Part shown: positions 1-6,391 of the stretch, piece after piece
Layout: the number at the start of each line of letters is the position of its first letter
Position numbering within the stretch: position 1 is the stretch's first letter
Origin: Opitutaceae bacterium
GTDB taxonomy: Bacteria; Verrucomicrobiota; Verrucomicrobiia; Opitutales; Opitutaceae
Length of the DNA: 6,525 nucleotides
Reading direction: 5' to 3'
NCBI GenBank assembly: GCA_031282705.1
Contig: JAITDF010000350.1
Coordinates: 1 to 6,525 of the forward strand
Notes under the pieces: generated by a model
What the model was told of the DNA's origin: nothing
Seen by the model: only the letters and a program-made list of their open reading frames with translations
Databases searched by the model: none
Program-made: the position numbers and the translations under genes

Positions 1-1
1 G

Positions 2-259
2 GTCAACCTTGTGCTCACCTACCACACCGACGTGCCGGTGGCGGTGCTCGTGCCCGAGCCGGTGCAGACGGATTCGCCGCGAAACCTGCGCGCCGGCCAG
101 CGTTTCACCGGCGAATACCGCCTCGTCAACAAGGGGCTGATCAAGGCGGAGCAACTGGCCGTCCCGCCGGTGGTGGAAAACGAGTGGCTGCGCCTTGAGA
201 TCGGGCCGTTTTTAAGGGCCGTTTTTAAGGGACAGGTTAAAAATGAAAGCCATTTTTAA
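2..259 (+). CDS. 3' end of an unidentified protein gene, C-terminus altered by repeats
   Basis: The frame is open from the left edge to a TAA at 257-259, so the gene begins outside the window. The first in-frame start-like codon (GTG at 11) is probably internal. The visible part is about 85 residues with no membrane segment. It has a beta-rich look: alternating Val/Leu stretches (VPVAVLVPEPVQ), then TGEYRLVNKGLIKAEQL and NEWLRLEI. The Y-x-L-x-N-x-GLI-x-AE pattern recalls Ig-like or beta-sandwich repeats of large bacterial surface or Rhs-like proteins, but this is a weak resemblance from memory. The last ~17 residues (after EIGPF) are encoded by a short repeat cluster that continues past the stop, so the natural C-terminus was probably replaced or truncated. 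The function is unknown. Confidence 0.5.
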   Translation, partial: VNLVLTYHTDVPVAVLVPEPVQTDSPRNLRAGQRFTGEYRLVNKGLIKAEQLAVPPVVENEWLRLEIGPFLRAVFKGQVKNESHF

Positions 260-326
260 GAGCCATTTTTAAGGGACAGGTTAAAAATGCATTGGGAAAC
301 CTTTTTTAAGAAACAGGCAAATAACG
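203..326. repeat. Cluster of short interspersed repeats (REP-like)
   Basis: A 24-bp sequence containing TTTTTAAGGGACAGG followed by TTAAAAATG occurs exactly at 222-245 and 266-289. A degenerate third copy lies at 303-326, with 6 mismatches by hand alignment. A shorter sub-unit, GCC(G/A)TTTTTAAG, occurs at 205-216, 218-229, 249-260 and 262-273. Between the two exact copies, TTAAAAATG (237-245) and CATTTTTAA (251-259) form a perfect 9-bp hairpin stem with a 5-nt loop. The cluster contains the stop codon of the upstream gene. The pattern resembles REP sequences mobilised by RAYT (Y1-type) transposases, but no transposase lies in the window, so this is only a suggestion. Confidence 0.75.
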
Positions 327-483
327 ACTCGCCAATGGTGTCCCCGGTATTTCAGCATTCTTTTGCCGTGATGCGCCGCCTTGCCCAACTTGTTTTGCTG
401 CTCATGCCGGGCAGCTTTTGCCTAGCTTGGCGGAGGCGCGGACGGGAGCCGACTGCGCTTTGGTCAGAGAACAGCCGAAGAAG
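327..483. other. Intergenic region, no convincing gene
   Basis: A 72-codon frame runs from an ATG inside the repeat cluster (287) to 505. It has no recognisable domain, no ribosome-binding site and an irregular composition, so I do not call it. A weak hairpin pairs GCCGGGC (406-412) with GCTTGGC (425-431), with two G-U pairs. I see no tRNA or other structured RNA here. Confidence 0.5.
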
Positions 484-592
484 AGCCGAAGGGGCTAGTA
501 TATAGTCATCCTTTAAATGTCGTAAAATCGGGAAATCCCCGGGGGAAACCGCCTGACTATTGAAGATTGACTGAACACCGGCCCCTTCGGCT
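484..592. repeat. 12-bp inverted repeat spanning 109 bp
   Basis: AGCCGAAGGGGC at 484-495 and its exact reverse complement GCCCCTTCGGCT at 581-592 bound an AT-richer 85-nt segment. The inner segment holds TATAGT at 501-506, which resembles a -10 box but lacks a good -35 at normal spacing, and a CCCCGGGG palindrome at 537-544. It could be a small non-autonomous element with terminal inverted repeats or the base of a large hairpin in the leader of the next gene. I found no target-site duplication on its flanks. Confidence 0.5.
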
Positions 593-636
593 TGCTCCCA
601 GTGCGCAGATGGATGCTCCCGCGAACCGCGAACGAC

Positions 637-1578
637 ATGATATCAACCAGTCCCAAAATATCCGCAGGCACCCAGGTGGTCGTTCATCAGGAAGTCCGTG
701 GCAGCAACGGCGCGGCGGTTCATCCACGAGGCGCGGTCGGTGTCGTCGCCCGCACCCCGGCGGGCACGGAGGTCAATTATTTGATCCGTTTCGCCGACGG
801 TTTTGAAACCTCGCTCGAACGCTCCCGCTTCGAGGTGCTCAAACATTTCAAAGACCGCCTGCCCGCGCCTGAACCCGATGCGCCTGAAGATTTCAAACTG
901 GAGGACTGCGTGATCTATCGGTGCACCGTCGGCTCGCGTGCCTACGGTTTGGATACGGAGACATCGGACACCGACCTGCGCGGGATTTATCAGGCTCCGC
1001 CGGAGATGCAGTGGTCGCTGTTCGGGGCGCCGGAGCAGTTCGAGGACAACGAAGCCCAGACCTGTTACTGGGAGTTGCAAAAGTTTCTGGTGATGGCCCT
1101 CAAGGCCAACCCCAACGTGCTGGAATGCCTGTATTCTCCGCTGGTCGATAAAACCACGGAAACCGGCGCCCGCCTGCTCTCCATCCGGGAGGGTTTTCTT
1201 TCGCAGATGATTTTCCAGACCTTCAACGGCTACGCGCTCAGCCAGTTCAGAAAGTTGGAGCAGGACCTGCGCAGCCAGGGCGAAATCCGCTGGAAACACG
1301 CGATGCATCTGCTGCGACTGCTGCTCGCGGGGGCCGCCGCCCTGCGCGAACACCGCGTGCCCGTCCGCGTGGAAACCCACCGCGACCGGCTTCTCGCCGT
1401 GAAGCGCGGCGAGGTTTCCTGGGCCGAGATCAACGCGTGGCGTGGCGAACTCCACCGGGATTTTGAAACCGCCCTCCGCCAAACCCGGCTGCCCGAACGG
1501 CCGGACTACGAAAAGGCAAACACATTTCTCATCGAGGCGCGCCGCTCGCGGATTCACTCCGGTGCCATCCGGCCATGA
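637..1578 (+). CDS. RlaP/COG3541-like nucleotidyltransferase with N-terminal SH3-like domain
   Basis: This is a pol-beta-fold nucleotidyltransferase of the PF10127 type, 313 residues from the ATG at 637. The frame is open further upstream (TTG 592, GTG 601, ATG 613), but none has a clear ribosome-binding site. I chose 637 because the recognisable protein starts just after it. Residues ~10-68 (GTQVVV...RGAVGVVA...IRFADGFE) look like a small SH3-like barrel. Residues 91-170 carry the transferase signature: GSRAYG (99-104), SDTDLRG with metal-binding Asp111 and Asp113, then WELQKFL and KANPNVLECLYSPLV. A helical C-terminal part (WKHAMHLLRLLLAG, ~219-232) follows. At the usual third carboxylate position the hand alignment places Gln141. 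Family members include RlaP, found with RNA ligases in RNA repair clusters; the substrate here is unknown. Its stop overlaps the next gene's start (ATGA). Confidence 0.87.
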   Translation: MISTSPKISAGTQVVVHQEVRGSNGAAVHPRGAVGVVARTPAGTEVNYLIRFADGFETSLERSRFEVLKHFKDRLPAPEPDAPEDFKLEDCVIYRCTVGSRAYGLDTETSDTDLRGIYQAPPEMQWSLFGAPEQFEDNEAQTCYWELQKFLVMALKANPNVLECLYSPLVDKTTETGARLLSIREGFLSQMIFQTFNGYALSQFRKLEQDLRSQGEIRWKHAMHLLRLLLAGAAALREHRVPVRVETHRDRLLAVKRGEVSWAEINAWRGELHRDFETALRQTRLPERPDYEKANTFLIEARRSRIHSGAIRP

Positions 1579-2348
1579 ACATCGATCCCCGTCTGCATCA
1601 GATCGTCGCCGCCCAGCCCCACCCCCTGCTTTTCGCCACGATCAGCGGCGCGCATCTTTACGGATTTCCCTCGCCCGACTCCGACTTCGATCTGCGCGGC
1701 GCGCACGTGCTGCCCCTGGCCAAAATCGCCGGGCTCGACGTGGACGATGAAACCATTGAAGACGCCCGCGTCATCAATGGCCTCGACATGGACATCGTCA
1801 GCCACGATGTGAAAAAATTCATGCACCTGCTCCTCAAAAAAAACGGCTATGTGCTGGAGCAGCTTTATTCACCGCTGATTGTTCAAACCACCCCGGAGCA
1901 TGCCGAGCTCAAGTCGATCGCGCGCGGCTGCATCACCCGGCATCACTCGCATCACTATTTTGGTTTCGCGGAAACGCAGTGGAAACTTTTTCTCAAGGAG
2001 TCGCCCCGTCGTGTAAAACCGCTGCTCTACGTTTATCGCGTGCTGCTCACCGGCATCTGGCTCATGCGGACCGGACAGGTGGAAGCCAGCCTCGTCACCT
2101 TGAACGAAATCTTCCGCCTTCCCTGTCTGCCCGAACTCATCGCGCGAAAACTGGGTGGAGCCGAGCAGGCAACGTTGGAGGATGGCGATGTCGCTTTTCA
2201 CGAAGCGGAATATCAGCGGCTGCGGCGCGAACTCCAGTCCGCGCATGACGCCAGTTCGCTGATCGAATCGCCCGGTGACGAAACACGAAACAATCTGAAC
2301 GATCTATTGGTGCGGGTGCGACTGGCGGAAAGGGTGAATGCAGCCTGA
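1575..2348 (+). CDS. Second RlaP/COG3541-like nucleotidyltransferase
   Basis: This 257-residue protein is a divergent relative of the gene before it. The start is fixed by the ATGA overlap, which implies translational coupling; no strong ribosome-binding site is seen. It lacks the SH3-like N-terminus and goes almost directly into the catalytic domain: GAHLYG (25-30), SDFDLRG with Asp37 and Asp39, then LDMDIVSHDVKKFM, where Asp73 fits the third metal-binding carboxylate. VLEQLYSPLIV (94-103) matches VLECLYSPLV of its partner. A His-rich stretch (TRHHSHHYFGF, 121-131) and a helical region with VKPLLYVYRVLLTGIWLM (147-164) follow, matching the C-terminal helices of the family. The protein keeps all three expected acidic residues and so looks catalytically competent. 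Reaction and substrate are unknown. RNA end modification or repair is a family-level guess, and no RNA ligase or RtcB lies in view. Confidence 0.87.
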   Translation: MNIDPRLHQIVAAQPHPLLFATISGAHLYGFPSPDSDFDLRGAHVLPLAKIAGLDVDDETIEDARVINGLDMDIVSHDVKKFMHLLLKKNGYVLEQLYSPLIVQTTPEHAELKSIARGCITRHHSHHYFGFAETQWKLFLKESPRRVKPLLYVYRVLLTGIWLMRTGQVEASLVTLNEIFRLPCLPELIARKLGGAEQATLEDGDVAFHEAEYQRLRRELQSAHDASSLIESPGDETRNNLNDLLVRVRLAERVNAA

Positions 2349-2357
2349 CTCCGTCGT

Positions 2358-2529
2358 CCTCATTCCTCTTTCTCTTTATTCTTTCTCTTTCCTCTTTCTC
2401 TCTATTCTTCCTTCTCTCTCGTTTCCCTTTATTCCCCCTTTTTTCTTTCTTTTTCTCTTTTTCTCCCTGCCTGTGCCTGACGATAGAATAAAGAATAAAG
2501 AGAAAGAATAACGAGAACGAGGAACGAGA
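2358..2529. repeat. Polypyrimidine tract and long imperfect inverted repeat between convergent genes
   Basis: From 2363 to 2468 the + strand is pyrimidine except for four bases (A2378, A2404, G2421, A2431). A purine-rich stretch follows at about 2481-2532. The outer arms are complementary: TTATTCTTTCTCTTT (2376-2390) is an exact 15-bp match to the reverse complement of 2497-2511, and pairing extends outward to about 2358 and 2529 with roughly four mismatches, each a change at isolated positions. The region separates the 3' ends of the nucleotidyltransferase pair and rny. It could act as a two-way transcription end or fold as a hairpin or triplex. It lacks the GC stem plus T-run of a classic intrinsic terminator. 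Confidence 0.7.
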
Positions 2530-2570
2530 ACGAATGATTCCAGCGGGGGCGGGGGGGATGCCGCCGCCTG

Positions 2571-4103
2571 CTACATCGCCACCTCCGTGAAGCGCGATTC
2601 GCGGATCACGATGATTTTGATGGTGCTCGGGTATTGCAGCTCCTCCTCGATGCGCCGGCGCAGCGCCTTGGCCAGCTCGCGCGCCTGCTCGTCGGTGACG
2701 TGTTGCGGCGAGACCACCACGCGGATTTCGCGGCCGGCCTGGATGGCGTAGGCTTGCTGCACGCCCGCAAGCTCGACGGCGAGTTTTTCGAGGCGGTCGA
2801 GCCGCTGGATGAAACTCGTCATCGCCTCGGCGCGGGCGCCGGGGCGGATGGCGGAAATCGTGTCGGCCAGGATCACCAGCCCCGCGTAAAGCGTCTCCGG
2901 CTTCACCTCCTCGTGGTGCGCGGCGATGGCGTTGACCACGATCGGCGTCTCGCCGTGGCGTTTCACGAAATCCGCGCCGATGCCCGCGTGGCTGCCCTCG
3001 TATTCGCCATCGACGGCCTTGCCGATGTCGTGCAGGAGGCCGGCGCGTTTCGCGAGGTTGGGGTCGAGGCCGAGCTCGCTCGCGATCATCGAGCAGAGGA
3101 AGCCGGCCTCGATGGAGTGGTCGAGGACGTTTTGCGTGTAGGAGAAGCGGTATTTCAGTTTGCCCAGCAGCTCGATGATGTCCGGGTGCAGGCCGTTGAT
3201 GCCGAGGCGTTGCACGGCGTCCTCGCCGGCCTGCTGCACGTTCAAGTCCACTTCCTCGGCGGCGCGGAAGACGGCTTCCTCGATGCTCGCGGGGTGGATG
3301 CGCCCGTCCTTCACGAGGCTCTCAAGCGCGATGCGGGCGATCTCGCGGCGCACCGGGTCGAAGGACGAGATCAGCACCATCTGCGGCGTCTCGTCGATGA
3401 GGAGCGTCACGCCGGTGGCGGCCTCGAACGCCTTGATGTTGCGCCCTTCGCGCCCGATGATGCGCCCCTTCATCTCCTCGTTGGGCAATTGCACGATGGT
3501 GGCTGTGATGTCGGTGTTGGGGCGCGACGCGAGGCGCTGCATGGTGGTGATGAGCACGCGGCGCGCCTCCGTCAGCAAATCCTGCTCCGAGCGCTCCAGC
3601 ATCTCGCGCTTCAGGGCGCGCAGCTCGTCCTGGCACTCCAGCGTCACCTCGTCGCGCAACGCCTGCCGGATTTCGTCGGGGTTCATCTGCGACATGCCCT
3701 CGATGCGCTGGCGCATGGTGTTCGAGAGTTCGCGGATGGCGTCGCGCGCCTGCTGCGTGGCGGCGGTCTCGCGGGCGAGGCGGTCCTGTTTTTGTTCGAG
3801 CTGGTAGTCGAGCAGCGCGAGCGATTCCTCGTGCGCGCGGATTTCGCGCAGCTTGATGTCGGTCTCGATTTCGCGCCGGTCAAACTCCCGGTTCAGCTCC
3901 GCGCGCCTGTCCTTGATTTCCTCCTCCGCCTTCTGGCGGATTTCGTTTGCCGCCACCGCCGCCTCCCGTCTCGCCACCTCCAGCAACTGGTCCGCCTGCT
4001 GCGCCGCCGCCCGGCGGAAATAGCGCGTGATCAGCCATGCAATCACCATGCCCAGAAGCACGCCGACAATGATCGCCAGGGCGAAAAACCACATCGGTTC
4101 CAT
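2571..4103 (-). CDS. rny: Ribonuclease Y
   Basis: RNase Y is a membrane-anchored endoribonuclease that starts mRNA decay. The product is 510 residues from the ATG at 4103, the normal family length. In order: an N-terminal membrane segment (residues ~5-29, WFFALAIIVGVLLGMVIAWL), a long charged coiled coil (~30-195), a KH RNA-binding domain (~198-265) with GRIIGREGRNIKAFE and the GREG loop at 217-220, and an HD phosphohydrolase domain with His329 (VLDHS), His358-Asp359 (LLHDIGKA), His396-His397 (AAHHEE) and Asp414 (LADTISAIRPGAR). The C-terminal PSTIKIIVIRESRF is typical. The frame stays open upstream to 4286, but residues before MEPMWFF do not resemble the family; GGGGCGAC just before 4103 is a modest ribosome-binding site. 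An alternative ATG lies at 4094. The exosortase frame overlaps its 5' end. Confidence 0.96.
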   Translation of the reverse strand: MEPMWFFALAIIVGVLLGMVIAWLITRYFRRAAAQQADQLLEVARREAAVAANEIRQKAEEEIKDRRAELNREFDRREIETDIKLREIRAHEESLALLDYQLEQKQDRLARETAATQQARDAIRELSNTMRQRIEGMSQMNPDEIRQALRDEVTLECQDELRALKREMLERSEQDLLTEARRVLITTMQRLASRPNTDITATIVQLPNEEMKGRIIGREGRNIKAFEAATGVTLLIDETPQMVLISSFDPVRREIARIALESLVKDGRIHPASIEEAVFRAAEEVDLNVQQAGEDAVQRLGINGLHPDIIELLGKLKYRFSYTQNVLDHSIEAGFLCSMIASELGLDPNLAKRAGLLHDIGKAVDGEYEGSHAGIGADFVKRHGETPIVVNAIAAHHEEVKPETLYAGLVILADTISAIRPGARAEAMTSFIQRLDRLEKLAVELAGVQQAYAIQAGREIRVVVSPQHVTDEQARELAKALRRRIEEELQYPSTIKIIVIRESRFTEVAM

Positions 4104-6153
4104 GTCGCCCCGTGCCGCGATAAACGCAAAGTCGGCTGTCACGCTGGCAGAGTTCAATGCGGGCGACGCTAGGGGCCGGGCGGGAAAACTCAATTCTTTT
4201 TGAACGTGTTTGAACGCGCCGCGGCTTTTGCGCGTCACCATCCCGCGCCCGGGCCCGCGGCCAGGCCAGCGCCGCCACCTCCTCAAGCCGTTTCCAAGCG
4301 GCGGCCTCCCCGTCGGCAGCCCCGGTTTGCACCGTCACATAAGCCCACCGGTCCGCGCGCAGCCGCAGCAGCCGGTCGCGCATCCCGCGCAAAATCATGC
4401 GCCAGTGCGCGGGCTCGGTGACGCCGTCCCCCGCGAACCAATACGCGAGCAGCGCCACCGCCGTCCCCCGCCGCCCGTCCGCGCGGGTGAATTCGCGGCT
4501 CACGGTCAGCACGGTGACCGGCAGCGCGCCGCCATCCGGCAGCCGGATTTCCGCGCCGCGCCGGTTCGCAATCGTCCAGCCCTGCCCGACGAGACAAATC
4601 TCGGGCCGGTGGATCGAGGTGCGGTCGCGCCCGCGCAGCACGATGGAAAAAAACACACGTTCCGCCGGGCGCGCCATGCGCGCGTGGGGATGCGCCATGC
4701 GCGCGTAGTGTTTCCTTGCATAACCGGTATCGGGCGGAAGCGTCTCCCGCTCCACCGCGCTCACCTCCGCCGGACGCCCGGCCCACGCCGCCGGCTCGCC
4801 GAGAAACACGGGCAGCTCCGCCGGGTTCACGCCATCCGCGGCCAGCCGCACGCCGGCCGCGCGGGTCGAAAGCGCGTCGAACCGCGCGGTCAACCCCGTC
4901 ACCGCAAACGCCGCCGCCACGACGACGGCCGCCGTGATGGCGGGCGCCGTGATGACGGGCGCCGTGATGACGGGCGCCGTGATGACGGGCACCCTGGCTG
5001 CGGCCGCCGCAGCGGCAGGCGCCGCGGTGGCCGGCGGCATGGCGGCGGGTGGCGTGGTGACGGCGGGCGTGGTGGCGGCAGACGCGGCGGCGGCGGGCGG
5101 CACGGCGGCGGATGGCGCCGTGGCAACGGCTGGCCCGGCGGCCGGCGCGCGCGACGCGCCCGCCCCGGCGGCCGGGATGCCGGGCCCCGCGTTTTCCCCG
5201 CCGCCATTTCCCGGCCCCGCCCTCTCCCCGCACCAGCGCCGCAACGCCGCGATCACCGCGAGCAGCAGCCCGAGCACCACCGCAAACACCACCCACCCCG
5301 ACCATGCGTGCACGCGCCCGCCCGCCGCGTGCCCCCACCGCCCGCCGGCCAGCACCACCGCGCCGATGCGCACGACATTGCCCGCAAAAACAAACGGCAC
5401 CGCCAGCGCCACGAGCAGCGCGCGCCGCCACCACGAACGGAAATTCAAGCAGCCCGCCAGCAGCGCCATCGCCAGCAGCGCCATGAACGAACGCACGCCC
5501 GAGCACGCCGCCGCCACGTCGTATTGATAAAGCCCGTCCGGGGAAAAAAGCCGCGTGCCGCTCCGCGCCACCTGCACGCCGCACGCGCGCGCCGCTCCGC
5601 AAACCGTGTCGATCACCCCCATCCGCAGCCAGAACCCCGCCGTGTCCAGAAACCCCGCCGGGATCGCCAGCGCCAGAAACCCCAGCGGAAACAACGCCGC
5701 GCGCGCCCAACGCCTCCCCCCGCCGAGCGCCAGCGCGCCCCACGCAAACACCAGCAACGCGACAACCGACACCCGTGTCTGCTGCATCGCGTAGCCGCAC
5801 ACATGCAACGCCAGCCCGCCCAGCAACGCCGCCGCCGCGCCCCCCGGCATCGGCCCGCCCGCCGCCGCCGCCACGCGGCCCGCGCCCGTGCGGTCTCCGC
5901 CCGCCGCGCCCGCGCCGCGGCTGCCTTTGTTGCGCAAATTCCGCCAAAGCAGCCACGCCGAGACCAGCAGCACGACCGGCCCGTGCTGCGCCTCCGACGC
6001 CGGGTCGAACCACTGCCAGCCCCACCACCAGAAAACCGAGCGCGTGTCGATGTAGCCCCGCGTCGCGTTGCCGAAAAACTGAAACACGACCACCTCCGCC
6101 GCCGCGCAAACCAACGCGGCCGCCCACGGCGACCAAAGGGATTTTTTCGACAC
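3880..6153 (-). CDS. Exosortase fused to EpsI-type domain (C-terminal end uncertain)
   Basis: Exosortases are multi-pass membrane cysteine transpeptidases that process proteins with C-terminal sorting signals such as PEP-CTERM; EpsI (DUF3485) is their usual partner. I take GTG 6153 as start because membrane segments begin right after it; GTG 6162 is possible. The core has about eight hydrophobic segments (residues ~9-305). The catalytic triad is visible: Cys217 (AAACSGVRSF), Arg262 (GNVVRI) and His282 (VHAWSGW). An Ala/Pro/Thr-rich linker (~309-408) ends in VITAP repeats, followed by a further membrane segment (~406-423) and an EpsI domain (~424-635) with HRPEICLVGQGW (515-526) and LLAYWFAGDG. 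The last ~120 residues, ending in a Gly-rich tail, run 224 nt into rny out of frame and resemble nothing known to me. The native end is probably near 4190-4250. No sorted substrate gene is in the window. Confidence 0.82.
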   Translation of the reverse strand: MSKKSLWSPWAAALVCAAAEVVVFQFFGNATRGYIDTRSVFWWWGWQWFDPASEAQHGPVVLLVSAWLLWRNLRNKGSRGAGAAGGDRTGAGRVAAAAGGPMPGGAAAALLGGLALHVCGYAMQQTRVSVVALLVFAWGALALGGGRRWARAALFPLGFLALAIPAGFLDTAGFWLRMGVIDTVCGAARACGVQVARSGTRLFSPDGLYQYDVAAACSGVRSFMALLAMALLAGCLNFRSWWRRALLVALAVPFVFAGNVVRIGAVVLAGGRWGHAAGGRVHAWSGWVVFAVVLGLLLAVIAALRRWCGERAGPGNGGGENAGPGIPAAGAGASRAPAAGPAVATAPSAAVPPAAAASAATTPAVTTPPAAMPPATAAPAAAAAAARVPVITAPVITAPVITAPAITAAVVVAAAFAVTGLTARFDALSTRAAGVRLAADGVNPAELPVFLGEPAAWAGRPAEVSAVERETLPPDTGYARKHYARMAHPHARMARPAERVFFSIVLRGRDRTSIHRPEICLVGQGWTIANRRGAEIRLPDGGALPVTVLTVSREFTRADGRRGTAVALLAYWFAGDGVTEPAHWRMILRGMRDRLLRLRADRWAYVTVQTGAADGEAAAWKRLEEVAALAWPRARARDGDAQKPRRVQTRSKRIEFSRPAPSVARIELCQRDSRLCVYRGTGRHGTDVVFRPGDHCRRASGHGDCMADHALFPPGGGAAGGPVAGGGETGGGGGGKRNPPEGGGGNQGQARGAEPGV
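4931..4990 (-). repeat. Four tandem 15-bp repeats coding for VITAP pentapeptides
   Basis: The + strand unit GCCGTGATGACGGGC occurs four times head to tail (4931-4945 with one changed base, then 4946-4960, 4961-4975 and 4976-4990 exact). In the exosortase frame it reads as PVITA repeats (the changed copy gives PAITA). It sits in the Ala/Pro-rich linker just before the membrane segment leading into the EpsI domain. The near-perfect DNA identity suggests recent slippage expansion, so copy number may vary between strains. Confidence 0.9.
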
Positions 6154-6230
6154 GATACCCACGATAAAACCCGTGGTTCTACACCGTTCCCCGCCACAAA
6201 ACAAATGCAGTTCGCCGCTATTTTGAACTG

Positions 6231-6271
6231 ATGTCGCGCGGCTCCGCCATACCGCGGACTTCCAAGTCTGC
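6231..6271 (-). repeat. Palindromic intergenic repeat, copy 1
   Basis: Read on the - strand it begins GCAGACTTGGAAGTCCGC and continues GGTATGGCGGAGCCGCGC. The first 18 bases form a stem with a GG centre and one mismatch (A3-C16). It matches the copy at 6342-6391 in inverted orientation. It lies 78 nt upstream of the chosen exosortase start, between it and any promoter further upstream. Confidence 0.75.
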
Positions 6272-6341
6272 TTAAAAACCCACGCCTGCTTGCGGGCTTG
6301 TTTTCCGGGGCATGTGTCCGGTTGCGTGCCTCCGGCCCGGA

Positions 6342-6391
6342 GCAGGTTTGGAAACCTGCGGTACATGGCGCTGCCGCGCCAGCGCGAGATG
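6342..6391 (+). repeat. Palindromic intergenic repeat, copy 2
   Basis: It begins GCAGGTTTGGAAACCTGC, a perfect 8-bp stem around GG, then GGTACATGGCGCTGCCGCGC. Compared with copy 1, the pair at stem positions 5/14 is G-C instead of A-T and the pair at 6/13 is T-A instead of C-G, so both arms changed together. This supports a conserved folded form. The two inverted copies are about 70 nt apart, like a REP doublet. The right boundary is approximate. Confidence 0.75.

Noticed and set aside
203..326. CRISPR array
   Set aside because: There are only two exact copies plus one degenerate copy, with uneven spacing, sub-repeats inside the spacers, and no cas genes.
287..505. 72-codon frame starting inside the repeat cluster
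   Set aside because: Its ATG is part of the repeat, there is no ribosome-binding site, and the sequence matches nothing I recognise.
643..1557. Open frame (304 codons) antisense to the first nucleotidyltransferase
   Set aside because: It has no family motifs, while the + strand frame has the full nucleotidyltransferase signature.
2543..2558. G-quadruplex near the rny stop
   Set aside because: There are only two G-runs (five and seven bases), fewer than the four needed within one strand.
2634..4172. Long open frame (512 codons) on the + strand opposite rny
   Set aside because: It is antisense to a well-supported RNase Y gene and its Leu/Arg/His/Asp-rich translation fits a shadow of GC-rich codons.
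4104..4286. N-terminal extension of rny by 61 residues
   Set aside because: The frame is open, but family members begin just before the membrane segment, and the extension is basic and AT-shifted like an intergenic region.
4283..6136. Open frame (617 codons) on the - strand in another frame of the exosortase gene
   Set aside because: It is Gly/Arg/Ala-rich with no domain; the exosortase frame explains this DNA. Its frame does supply the TGA at 4190 discussed above.
4210..6231. Long open frame (673 codons) on the + strand opposite the exosortase gene
   Set aside because: The translation is Arg/Pro/His-rich low-complexity, with no domain, and mirrors a gene with a clear catalytic triad.
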